In this document: piece by piece, positions 54,769 to 62,298 of the stretch | How positions within the stretch are numbered: position 1 is the stretch's first letter | Layout: each line of letters starts with the position of its first letter | DNA from: JBPOHE01 sp052035915 | GTDB lineage: Bacteria > Pseudomonadota > Gammaproteobacteria > Chromatiales > Chromatiaceae | NCBI GenBank assembly: GCA_052035915.1 | Contig: JBPOHE010000018.1 | Coordinates: forward strand, 1 to 62,298 | DNA length: 62,298 nt | Reading direction: 5' to 3' | The notes under the pieces: model-generated | What the model was told of the DNA's origin: nothing | The model's input: only the letters and a program-made list of their open reading frames with translations | Databases searched by the model: none | Made by a program: the position numbers and the translations under genes

Positions 54769-56262
54769 CTACTTCAGGGCGCCCTTGCCGTACCTATCTT
54801 CAAATCCCTTACGGACGACGTCCAGTTGATCCTTGCTCAGGCCCTCGAAGTACCAGGTGTGGCCCGCATGGGGCTTGAAGTACTTGACCAGGTATTCGTC
54901 GGCCTTCTTGGTATTGCCGTCTTTGTGCTTGACCACTTCCTTGAGCTCGGGGATGAACTCGAAGTAGGTATGTTTGGCCACGTCGTAGATACCGTGCCAC
55001 CAGGTGTAGTCCGGTCCGTTCATGGAGGCGCCGTGACGGGCGCGCCGACCCTCGTGGTGCCAGATCTCCCACCAGACCCATTCGATCTTCTCGTCGAAGG
55101 GGGCCGCCGAGATGTAACCGTCCTTCTTCAGGTCTTCCATGATGGCGGCGATGGGCTTGGCGAACTTCTCGTTATAGAGATCGACCACGCCGTCGAACTG
55201 GATGTAATGACCCTCGACCACACCCTTGGAATGGCAGGCGGTGCAGATCTGTTGCATCTTGGCGCGGCGATCCTGCCAAGTCAGCACCTCGACGACCTTG
55301 GCACCCTTGAACTCCTCGCCCACCTTGGGAACCGGCTGGCCTTCCGGCACATCGTGCTCGTTGCCATTATCCATCTTCACCAGGTTCAGCTTCTTGGAGA
55401 TCGGCGGACGCAGCGTCCAGGAGATGCGCTCGCCCACATTATGGGTCTTACGTTCCTTGCCGCCGGCACTCATGTGGCAGGTAGCACAGGTGGGGGCGGC
55501 GGAATAATCGATACCGGCCACCCATTTGTCGGAGTTCAGATTCATCTCATTCATTTTGGCCCGGTAGATGATGCCGTGCTTGGATTCGTTGTAGACCTCG
55601 ATCTGGGGATGGTCGGGACCCACATGACACTTGCCGCAGGTATCCGGGGTGCGCGCCTGGGCGCGGGAGAAACGGTGACGACCGTGACAGGCGGTGCAGG
55701 AGCCCATGGAACCGTCCGGATTGATGCGGCCTATGCCTGTGTTGGGCCAGGTGCCCGGGGTGGGTTTGCCATCGGCGCCGATCTCGACCTTGGCCCCATG
55801 GCATTGCTTGCAACCCGCGGTGACGGCCTCGGGACCACCGATCACCTCACCCATGAGATTGTCCAGGGAGGCCAGGATCTGCCCGCCCTTGGCATGGTGA
55901 GAACCATCCATTTCCTCGAACTCGGTCTTATGGCACTTGGAGCAGTCCTTCGGCGTCACGATGACGGAGATCATCGATCCCTCATGCTCGAAGGCATCCT
56001 TATCCTCCTTAGCGGTACCATGGCAATCGAGGCAGTTCACACCCGCCTGACCGTGCTGGCTGTCGTTCCATTCCTTGGTCAGACCGGGAGATTCCTGCCA
56101 GTGACATTCCACGCACTCCTGCCCCTTGGGCGCACCCCAGTCCTTGCCGATCGTCCCGCTCGGTCGCGCCGCCTGGCTGGCGCCGAAGGGAAGCATAAGC
56201 ACAGCACCGACGGCCAGAACCCCTAACAGGGCCGGCCATCGACCCGACATCGAAGGTTTCAT
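54769..56262 (-). CDS. Octaheme c-type cytochrome of the hydroxylamine oxidoreductase (HAO) family
   Basis: This 497-residue periplasmic protein has a signal peptide (about 1-32) and exactly eight C-x-x-C-H motifs, with first Cys at 50, 77, 107, 151, 189, 209, 259 and 340. The region after the last heme, QFDGVVDLYNEKFAKP and ARHGASMNGPDYTWWHG, is HAO-family-like. Members either oxidise hydroxylamine or hydrazine (with a Tyr-heme crosslink) or reduce nitrite/hydroxylamine. Which applies cannot be decided by eye. It heads the operon with TPR, fccA and fccB. GAGGAG lies 9 nt before the ATG. Confidence 0.88.
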   Translation of the reverse strand: MKPSMSGRWPALLGVLAVGAVLMLPFGASQAARPSGTIGKDWGAPKGQECVECHWQESPGLTKEWNDSQHGQAGVNCLDCHGTAKEDKDAFEHEGSMISVIVTPKDCSKCHKTEFEEMDGSHHAKGGQILASLDNLMGEVIGGPEAVTAGCKQCHGAKVEIGADGKPTPGTWPNTGIGRINPDGSMGSCTACHGRHRFSRAQARTPDTCGKCHVGPDHPQIEVYNESKHGIIYRAKMNEMNLNSDKWVAGIDYSAAPTCATCHMSAGGKERKTHNVGERISWTLRPPISKKLNLVKMDNGNEHDVPEGQPVPKVGEEFKGAKVVEVLTWQDRRAKMQQICTACHSKGVVEGHYIQFDGVVDLYNEKFAKPIAAIMEDLKKDGYISAAPFDEKIEWVWWEIWHHEGRRARHGASMNGPDYTWWHGIYDVAKHTYFEFIPELKEVVKHKDGNTKKADEYLVKYFKPHAGHTWYFEGLSKDQLDVVRKGFEDRYGKGALK

Positions 56263-56584
56263 TCTTGTTGCTCCTCTAAATACTTTTTCAAATGAGATGC
56301 CGAGAATCCTCACCCTTGGGTCGAGGCATGTTCTCTTTCTCCGCATGCACACGGGGCTGAGAGATCCCAGGAAATCCCCCCCAATGATTCCAACCCAGAG
56401 CCCTGGGACAACATGGTCTGCCTGCCTGCAAATCCTGTCAGCTCTCCCCACTATTCGTATAACACCTAGTGCTTATGACCGACATGACCATGGTCAAATT
56501 TGCACCGACAGAGGAAAACTCGGCCCTCCAGGGGCGCCGCTTCTGGAGATGTCCTCGGTCGACCGCCTATCTCACCGGCTTTCC

Positions 56585-56763
56585 ATCCCGAATTCGCCGC
56601 TGAGAGCAAGACCCAACAGAAATGAGTATTTGCCTCCACTGGCTCCGGGCCTGGGCGGAAAATGGTCGGTTTTCGTTCTCGTAATGAGAACAAAGTGGCA
56701 TATTAAATGGGCTATTGTTCTCTATAGAAGAACACAAAACCGGGCCCAAGCACCCAGGCCCGG
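56585..56763. repeat. GTTCTC double-hairpin repeat, copy J (reverse), with trailing module
   Basis: The trailing module CGAATTCGCCGCTGAGAGCAAGACCCAACA lies on the left, so this copy is inverted relative to F, H and I. CCGGGCCTGGGCGG, GTTCTCGTAATGAGAACAAA, CTATTGTTCTCTATAGAAGAACA and CCAGGCCCGG follow. It sits downstream of the SbmA-like gene and upstream of the octaheme gene. The remaining part of 56263-56805 shows no gene. Confidence 0.82.
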
Positions 56764-56805
56764 AAGCCTCGTCAGTAGAAGGAGTCGGTCTTGAGGCTCA
56801 CCCTG

Positions 56806-58524
56806 TCACTCGCGGTTGCTTGCCGCCAACATCTCGCCGTCCTGGAGGGGATGGAGCGCCCAGGCCCCATCACAGAGGAGCTCCAGCACCGCATCGTAAT
56901 CCGACAGCTTGTCATCGGTGTCCGCCAGGCTGAGATAGCTGATGGAAGCCGCTTTGAGCAGGCCCAGGACCAGGGCCACCTGCTCCGTATCCAGGGTGGT
57001 GCCGAGTCGATCGAGAAAGGCGAATTTGGGAGCCATCAGCAGCAGCCGGGCCACCGAAAGAAGTTGTTGTTCCCCCAGGGAAAGGATCTCGTCCCAGTGT
57101 CGCTCCGCGTCCAGACCGCCGACCCGTCGCACCACCCGTGACAGGCCAATGGATTCCAGAGTGCTCATGATGCGTTGGTCATCGACCGGCGCCGCCTCCC
57201 CATTGCCCACCAACAACTCCCGCAGGCTGCCAGGCGGCGCATAGGGGCGTTCCGGGAGAAACGAAATCTGTTCCGCTTCGAGACGCCGGATACGCCCCTC
57301 GCCCTTATCCCAGATGCCGGCCGTGGCCCGGAACAGGGCCACCTTGGCGGTCTCGTCCCGCGCCCGTATCAACACCCGCCAGCCCTGGGGGATTTCGAGA
57401 TGCAGATCGTCGATCAGGGTTCGCCCATCCCGTGGCGACTTCAGGGTCAGGTGCTCGAAGGCGATCCGGTCGCAACCCCCGCAGCGTTCGATGGGAGAGG
57501 AGGCCCCCTCGGCCTTTTCGATACCGTCCCACAGATCGAGCAGCCGTTTGATCACCGCGGCGAAGGAAGAGATCGCCTGAAACTGGGTGACGATCAGGGA
57601 CAGGGCGCTCAAAAGTTGGACGAAGGCCGCCGAGGCCTGGGTAATGACGCCGAATTCCACCTCCCCCCGGATGAACATCGGGGCGACGATCAGCGCCGGG
57701 ATGATCTGCAACAGCCAGTTGTAACCCGTGGTGACGAAACCGAGGTTGCGGTTCACGTCGATGATCTTGCGCAGGTTGGTCACCAACTCTTCGAGATGAT
57801 GCAGGGTGCGGGCCCGCAAACGAGGTTCCCGATGCGCCAGGGCGATAGCCTCCGCCCGTTCCCGCACATGGATGAGCCCGGCACGAAAATTGGCTTCCTT
57901 GTCGAATTGGTCGTAATTCAGGCCGATCAGGGGGCGTCCCAGATAAAAGGACAGCAGGGTGCCACCGCTGGAATAGATCAAGGCGATCGCGAACAGCCAG
58001 GGGGAGATGGACCAAAGCACCAGGGAAAAGGCCACCAGGGTGATCGAGGCATTGATGATGAGGAGGATGTAGGACAGGGTGGTCACGGTGAAGGAGCGCA
58101 CATCCTCGGCGATGCGTTGATCCGGATTGGCGATCTCGCCGCTGGTATCGAGGCGGTAATAGGTCGTCGAGTCGAGATAACGGTGTACCAGTATCCTGGT
58201 CAGCCATTCCCGCCCCAGCAGGGCGAGCCGTTCCTCGGCATAGCGATAATAGACAGCGGTGATGGTGAGAGCGACGAACACCAGGAGATAGGACAGGGCC
58301 ATCCAGAGAAAGTGCTGGGTATTCCGACCCTCGATGGCGGTCATGAAGTCCCGGGCGACATAACTGTTGACCACATTGAGGCCGTTGATCCCGAGCAGGA
58401 ACAACACCAGGAGGCCGATGAAGAGTTTCGCCTTGCGGCCGTATTCCGAGGAGAGAAAGTAATGGATGACGGTGACGAAACGTTGCCAAGTCTTCCAGTT
58501 AATGGGAGGGGAGGTATTGGCCAT
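56806..58524 (-). CDS. SbmA/BacA-like transporter with a degenerate ABC ATPase domain
   Basis: This 572-residue protein has an N-terminal SbmA_BacA-type membrane domain (about residues 1-340; EWLTRILVHRYLDSTTYYRL, NPDQRIAEDV) and a C-terminal ABC-type domain. The nucleotide-binding motifs are lost: the P-loop reads RARDETAKV (387-395), the Q-loop FLPERPY (Q to E), Walker B ends FAFLDR (E to R), and the H-loop region reads SLADTDD. Only the signature LSLGEQQ survives. It probably does not hydrolyse ATP; SbmA itself is proton-driven. Likely peptide or cofactor uptake across the inner membrane. Confidence 0.85.
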   Translation of the reverse strand: MANTSPPINWKTWQRFVTVIHYFLSSEYGRKAKLFIGLLVLFLLGINGLNVVNSYVARDFMTAIEGRNTQHFLWMALSYLLVFVALTITAVYYRYAEERLALLGREWLTRILVHRYLDSTTYYRLDTSGEIANPDQRIAEDVRSFTVTTLSYILLIINASITLVAFSLVLWSISPWLFAIALIYSSGGTLLSFYLGRPLIGLNYDQFDKEANFRAGLIHVRERAEAIALAHREPRLRARTLHHLEELVTNLRKIIDVNRNLGFVTTGYNWLLQIIPALIVAPMFIRGEVEFGVITQASAAFVQLLSALSLIVTQFQAISSFAAVIKRLLDLWDGIEKAEGASSPIERCGGCDRIAFEHLTLKSPRDGRTLIDDLHLEIPQGWRVLIRARDETAKVALFRATAGIWDKGEGRIRRLEAEQISFLPERPYAPPGSLRELLVGNGEAAPVDDQRIMSTLESIGLSRVVRRVGGLDAERHWDEILSLGEQQLLSVARLLLMAPKFAFLDRLGTTLDTEQVALVLGLLKAASISYLSLADTDDKLSDYDAVLELLCDGAWALHPLQDGEMLAASNRE

Positions 58525-58694
58525 GCTTGTTATGCTCGATCGATTCCCTACGCCTCAATCATGAAATCTTGCCTGACAACCGGCCACACCCAGTCCGTCA
58601 ACCGGGGCTGGACGACTCCCGGGAAAAAGGATCTATCCTTGCTGTGCGGACGTCATCGACCCCACGACCTTTTCAACCGGCAGAGGAGCCTGGC

Positions 58695-61600
58695 ATGCCA
58701 CGTCTGATCCTGGACGATTTCAACGATCCTTCGACCTGGACCGGCTTCAGCTCCGGGCAGGCGAAACTCGACATCCTGCCCGGCGAAGGGACTCAGGGCA
58801 AGGCCCTCTGCCTCGATTTCGATTTCCAGGGCGGCGGCGGCTTCGTGGTGGCGCGCCGACTCATCAAGCTACGACTGCCGGAGACCTACGCCTTCAGCAT
58901 GAATATCCGCGGATGGGGAGCGGCCAACAGCTTCGAGTTCAAACTGCTCGACGCTGGCAACGAGAACGTCTGGCGTTACCGGAAAGCCGCCTTCGAGTGG
59001 CCCCGGGACTGGCAACCCCTAAGGATTCCCAGCCGCCGGATCGACTTCGCCTGGGGCCCCGCCGGTGGCGGTCGCCTGACCGAAGTCGCGGCCATCGAAG
59101 TGGCGATCGCCGCCGGACCCGGCGGCGAGGGTCAACTCTGTATCGAGGCCCTCGCGTTCGAGGATCTGACCCCCACCGCCGCGCCAGTCCCGACCGCTTC
59201 CAGCGCCCTCCCCCATCATCCACCGGCCGCGGTCTTGGAACCCTCCACGGCCACCTCTTGGCGCAGCCGGCCCGGAGATCCGGACCCCTGGCTGAGCATC
59301 GACTTCGGTGTCGAACGCGAATACGGTGGTCTCCTCATCCACTGGGAGACGGATTGTCCCGCGCGGGCCTTCCAGGTCCAGACCTCGAGCGACGGCCTTC
59401 ACTGGACCACCGCCTATCAGGCCCCCCGCATCGCCGGACCACGCAACTACGTCTTTTTACCGGGAGGAGCCTCCACATGGCTGCGTTTACTGACGACGCC
59501 GGCCCTCGAAGGCCGGGGGGTCGGGATTCGCGCGCTCACCCTCCTCCCTTTCGATGTCTCCAGCGGCCTCCAGGTTTTTTTTCAGCACCTCGCCCGCCAG
59601 GAAGCCAAGGGGTGCTACCCGCGTTACCTTTGGGGCGAACAGAGTTATTGGACCCCGGTCGGGTCGGTTGCGGGTGGCGGTCAGGGGCTGTTGAACGAAG
59701 ATGGCCTGTTTGAACTGGATGGGGGCGAGTGTTCCATCGAACCCTTCCTCTGGGTCGATGGTCATCTCCAGAGCTGGACCGAGGCCGACATCACCCAAGG
59801 GTTGGAGGAAGACTACCTGCCCATCCCGTCCGTCCTCTGGCGGTTGGCCGGGTTGGAACTGGAGATCGCCGCTTGCGCCCTGGGGCCTGCCGACCAGACC
59901 CACTTTCAGCTCGGATACCGCCTCCGCAATAGCCATATCAACTCCAAACGCCTGCGGTTGTTTCTGGCCATCCGCCCTTTCCAGGTCACCCCGCCCTGGC
60001 AAGAGTTCCACCACTTTGGCGGCGTCACCCCCATCCGCGAGCTGGCCTGGCGGGCTGAGGCCGTCTGGGTGAACCAGAGTCGTCGGATACAGCCCCTGGA
60101 TCCGCCCAGTGGTTTCGGTGTCGCCGCCTTCGATCAGGGCGAGATCGTCACCGGCTATCTCCAACAGGGTGAACTGCCGTCCCAAACCGAAGTCAGCGAT
60201 CCCTTCGGCCAGGCCTCCGGCGCCCTGGTCTGGGAGCTGGAGCTGGCGCCGGGAAAGACCAAAGAGGTTCGGCTCGCTATCCCCTTCGCCCAGACGGAAG
60301 CCGCCGCCATGATTCACAGCCCTCGCCCCTTCGCCCAGGCCGCCGCGGCCTGGCGGTCGAAACTCGGCGCGATCGAATTCCATCTGCCCCGCACCGCCCA
60401 GACCGCCGCCCTGGCTTGCAAGACCGCCGCCGCCCATATCCTCATCAACCGCGATGGCCCAGCCCTGCAACCCGGCCCCCGGCGCTACACCCGCTGCTGG
60501 ATGCGGGATGGCGCCATCATGGCCGCGGCCCTGCTGCGCATGGGCGGTCTCGATGAGGCCAAGGATTTCGTACGCTGGTATGCCCGCTTCCAGAGCACTG
60601 ATGGCAATATCCCCTGCTGCCTGGATGGGGAGACGCCCGATTGGCTGCCGGAGCACGACAGCCATGGGCAGTTCATCTACACGGTCATGGAGTGCTATCG
60701 CCTCGGCGGAGATGTCGAGCTCTTGCGCGAACTCTGGCCGGCGGTCCAACGGGCGGTCGACTACATCCAGAAGTTACGCCGTCAGCGCCTGGGCACCGAA
60801 TATCAAACCGGCGCCTTGGCGAACCGCTATGGGCTGTTACCCGAATCGGTGAGTCACGAAGGCTATCTGGCTCACCCGGTGCATGCCTATTGGGATGACT
60901 TCTGGGCCTTGCGTGGGCTGAAGGATGCCGTAACCATGGCGCAGATCCTGGGGGAAGCGTCCGCCGCCGCCGTGATCGCCCCGTGGCGCGACGATCTGCG
61001 CCCTTGTCTGGCCGCCTCCATCCGTGCCGTCATGGAAGAACGCCGGCTCGACTTCCTCCCCGCCTCGGTCGAATGGGCCGACCCAGACCCGGTGGCCATG
61101 ACCATCGCCCTGACCCTGGTGGACGAAGCGCAACTCCTGCCCCCGGAGGCGGTGGCACGGAGTTTCGACCTCTATCTCCAGCACTTTCGCGCCATGCATC
61201 AGGACCAGGTCCCCTGGAGCCAGTACACCCCTTACGAGATCCGGATCATCGGTGCCCTGGTGCGGCTGGGCCGCCGCAACGAGGCCCGGGAACTGCTGGA
61301 ATTCTTCTTGAACGACCGCCGCCCCCGGCCCTGGAACCAGTGGCCGGAGATCGCCTGGCGCGACTACCGCACCCCCGGCCATCTGGGCGATCTGCCTCAT
61401 GCCTGGATCGGCGCCGAGTACATCCTCGCCTTCCTGAGCCTGTTTCTCTACGAACGGGAGGCGGATCAGACCCTGGTGATCGGCGCGGGCATCCCGGAAG
61501 ACTGGCTGGACGACCCAGAGGGGATAGAGGTCAGAGGACTGCGTTGCCGCTACGGTCGCCTCGATCTCAGCCTGAGGCGCACCCCGGAGCAGGACCTCCA

Positions 61601-61769
61601 GCTGGAACTCGGAGGGGAACTCGAACTCCCCCCGGGTGGGATCATCTTCCAGCCGCCGGGGGAAAAGCCGCTTCGAGCCGTCTTGATCAATGATCAACCG
61701 ACCCGGCCATGCAGCCCCTTTGCGGTCAGGATCGGCGAGTTTCCCGCTGAGGTCCGCCTAAGCTACTGA
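58695..61769 (+). CDS. Large glycosidase-like protein with F5/8-type carbohydrate-binding module and six-hairpin barrel
   Basis: This 1024-residue protein has no signal peptide. Residues about 1-160 form a jelly-roll-like region (CIA30/galactose-binding type), about 175-300 an F5/8 type C-like module (DPWLSIDFGVEREYGGLLI), about 310-560 a beta-rich domain, and about 570-950 an (alpha/alpha)6 six-hairpin glycosidase fold (CWMRDGAIMAAALLRMGG, DGNIPCCLDG, PHAWIGAEYILAFLSLF). Candidate acids lie in WMRDG and in PEHDSHGQF. The family is near GH15/GH94-like enzymes but is not assigned. AGAGGAG precedes the ATG. Confidence 0.72.
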   Translation: MPRLILDDFNDPSTWTGFSSGQAKLDILPGEGTQGKALCLDFDFQGGGGFVVARRLIKLRLPETYAFSMNIRGWGAANSFEFKLLDAGNENVWRYRKAAFEWPRDWQPLRIPSRRIDFAWGPAGGGRLTEVAAIEVAIAAGPGGEGQLCIEALAFEDLTPTAAPVPTASSALPHHPPAAVLEPSTATSWRSRPGDPDPWLSIDFGVEREYGGLLIHWETDCPARAFQVQTSSDGLHWTTAYQAPRIAGPRNYVFLPGGASTWLRLLTTPALEGRGVGIRALTLLPFDVSSGLQVFFQHLARQEAKGCYPRYLWGEQSYWTPVGSVAGGGQGLLNEDGLFELDGGECSIEPFLWVDGHLQSWTEADITQGLEEDYLPIPSVLWRLAGLELEIAACALGPADQTHFQLGYRLRNSHINSKRLRLFLAIRPFQVTPPWQEFHHFGGVTPIRELAWRAEAVWVNQSRRIQPLDPPSGFGVAAFDQGEIVTGYLQQGELPSQTEVSDPFGQASGALVWELELAPGKTKEVRLAIPFAQTEAAAMIHSPRPFAQAAAAWRSKLGAIEFHLPRTAQTAALACKTAAAHILINRDGPALQPGPRRYTRCWMRDGAIMAAALLRMGGLDEAKDFVRWYARFQSTDGNIPCCLDGETPDWLPEHDSHGQFIYTVMECYRLGGDVELLRELWPAVQRAVDYIQKLRRQRLGTEYQTGALANRYGLLPESVSHEGYLAHPVHAYWDDFWALRGLKDAVTMAQILGEASAAAVIAPWRDDLRPCLAASIRAVMEERRLDFLPASVEWADPDPVAMTIALTLVDEAQLLPPEAVARSFDLYLQHFRAMHQDQVPWSQYTPYEIRIIGALVRLGRRNEARELLEFFLNDRRPRPWNQWPEIAWRDYRTPGHLGDLPHAWIGAEYILAFLSLFLYEREADQTLVIGAGIPEDWLDDPEGIEVRGLRCRYGRLDLSLRRTPEQDLQLELGGELELPPGGIIFQPPGEKPLRAVLINDQPTRPCSPFAVRIGEFPAEVRLSY

Positions 61770-61933
61770 TGTCATTCCTCGATCCGATGAATCAGTTATT
61801 TCAGCGAGAAAGAGAGGTGCCGTCATTCCGGCCGGGAAGCCGGAATCCAGAGCCATGGCGGGTACCTTCGGTGGAGCCGAGAACCCTCGAGTACCAGCCA
61901 GGCCCGACAAGCTATCGCGACGACAGCGCCTTA

Positions 61934-62134
61934 GAAACTGTTTGGAAATTCTCGTGGCAACCTCCAAGCCTCCGGGCCGAGGCCTGTTTCTGTGGTTATT
62001 GTTCTTATATAGAGAACAATCCTGGCTTTATCTCTTTATTTATTCTTGAAAAAAGAACACAAATCCGGCCTTTTCGATCGATGCCCGAGGCCTTCGACTT
62101 GAAGCCCGGGAAGCGAAGGTTTTCAAACAGCTTC
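61934..62134. repeat. GTTCTC double-hairpin repeat, copy K, with terminal inverted repeats
   Basis: GAAACTGTTTGGAAA (61934-61948) and TTTTCAAACAGCTTC (62120-62134) are imperfect terminal inverted repeats matching those of copy C. Inside are ATTGTTCTTATATAGAGAACAAT, TATTCTTGAAAAAAGAACA and TCGATCGATGCCCG. It abuts the flank of R2 copy 4. Confidence 0.87.
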
Positions 62135-62136
62135 TT

Positions 62137-62253
62137 ATACCATTTCCTATCAGTTTTTCCGCCTGAAAGCCATGGGGTAGGCTGGCGATGAGCGAAGCGA
62201 ATCCCAGCTACTGAGAAGCTGGGTTTCAGCGCTTCGCGCCTCAACACCAGCCT
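62137..62253. repeat. R2 palindromic repeat, copy 4, with flank
   Basis: The flank ATACCATTTCCTATCAGTTT...CCGCCTGAAAGCCATGG (62137-62176) and the core GTAGGCTGGCGATGAGCG... to CACCAGCC (62177-62253) are the reverse complement of 36-154. No matching right terminal repeat is seen before the window ends. Confidence 0.8.
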
Positions 62254-62298
62254 TGTATTGTGTTTCCCCGGGGGTTGTTCATGATAGGACCGCCTCCC

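Overview
The window looks like a chromosomal piece of a GC-rich gammaproteobacterium, most likely a sulfur oxidiser of or near the Chromatiales. The reasons are a genuine flavocytochrome c sulfide dehydrogenase (fccAB), a complete napFDAGHBC periplasmic nitrate reductase operon, a Dnr/FNR-type regulator, Fe-SOD, a Tat-exported superoxide-reductase-like protein, and ordinary gamma housekeeping genes (parE, coaBC-dut, algC-like, argB, ubiG, greB, radC). The lineage is inferred from gene content only; no rRNA is present.

Layout. 1-800: a mobile-looking inverted repeat and tRNA-Ser(GGA). 800-4484 (minus): a five-gene operon of ABC ATPase, membrane protein, TlpA-like thioredoxin, TauE/SafE-type permease and NosL-like protein. 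4894-6683 (plus): a double GNAT protein overlapping a PuuE-like deacetylase. 7269-11374 (minus): three tandem CNNM/CorC-type membrane proteins. 11906-18279: K+ channel, PEP-mutase/ICL-family enzyme, radC, DRG-like GTPase, greB, esterase, SOR-like protein. 18711-21500: a 929-residue membrane-anchored NACHT NTPase fused to an FGE-sulfatase (C-type-lectin-fold) domain. 21726-32152: parE, coaBC-dut, algC-like, argB, ubiG, a glycosyltransferase and a phytoene-synthase-family protein. 32324-36210: amino-acid permease, a small secreted protein, SDR. 36586-45399: GGDEF-EAL protein with a degenerate EAL, glcF, sodB, a membrane protein, dnr-like regulator, moaA. 45737-51942 (minus): napFDAGHBC. 52144-56262 (minus): octaheme HAO-family cytochrome, TPR protein, fccA, fccB. 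56806-61769: an SbmA/BacA-like exporter whose ATPase motifs are all degraded, and a large family-unassigned glycosidase-like protein.

The genes point to respiratory flexibility. FccAB would take electrons from sulfide, Nap would reduce nitrate in the periplasm, MoaA supports the molybdenum cofactor of NapA, and a perfect FNR/Dnr box (52039-52052) lies upstream of napF, with a Dnr-like regulator encoded 8 kb away. The HAO-like octaheme protein in the fcc operon suggests a periplasmic link between sulfide oxidation and reduction or oxidation of a nitrogen compound.

The most striking structural signal is repetitive. Eleven intergenic copies of a roughly 120-200 bp element occur in 62 kb. Each is built from two GTTCTC/GAGAAC hairpins that can alternatively pair with each other, usually inside arms related to GGCCATTTTCAGTCGATGCCCGG. 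Two copies carry 15-bp terminal inverted repeats. A second palindromic family (four copies, GTAGGCTGG...CCAGCCTAC) lies next to it in three of four cases. No transposase, reverse transcriptase, CRISPR array or phage gene was recognised.
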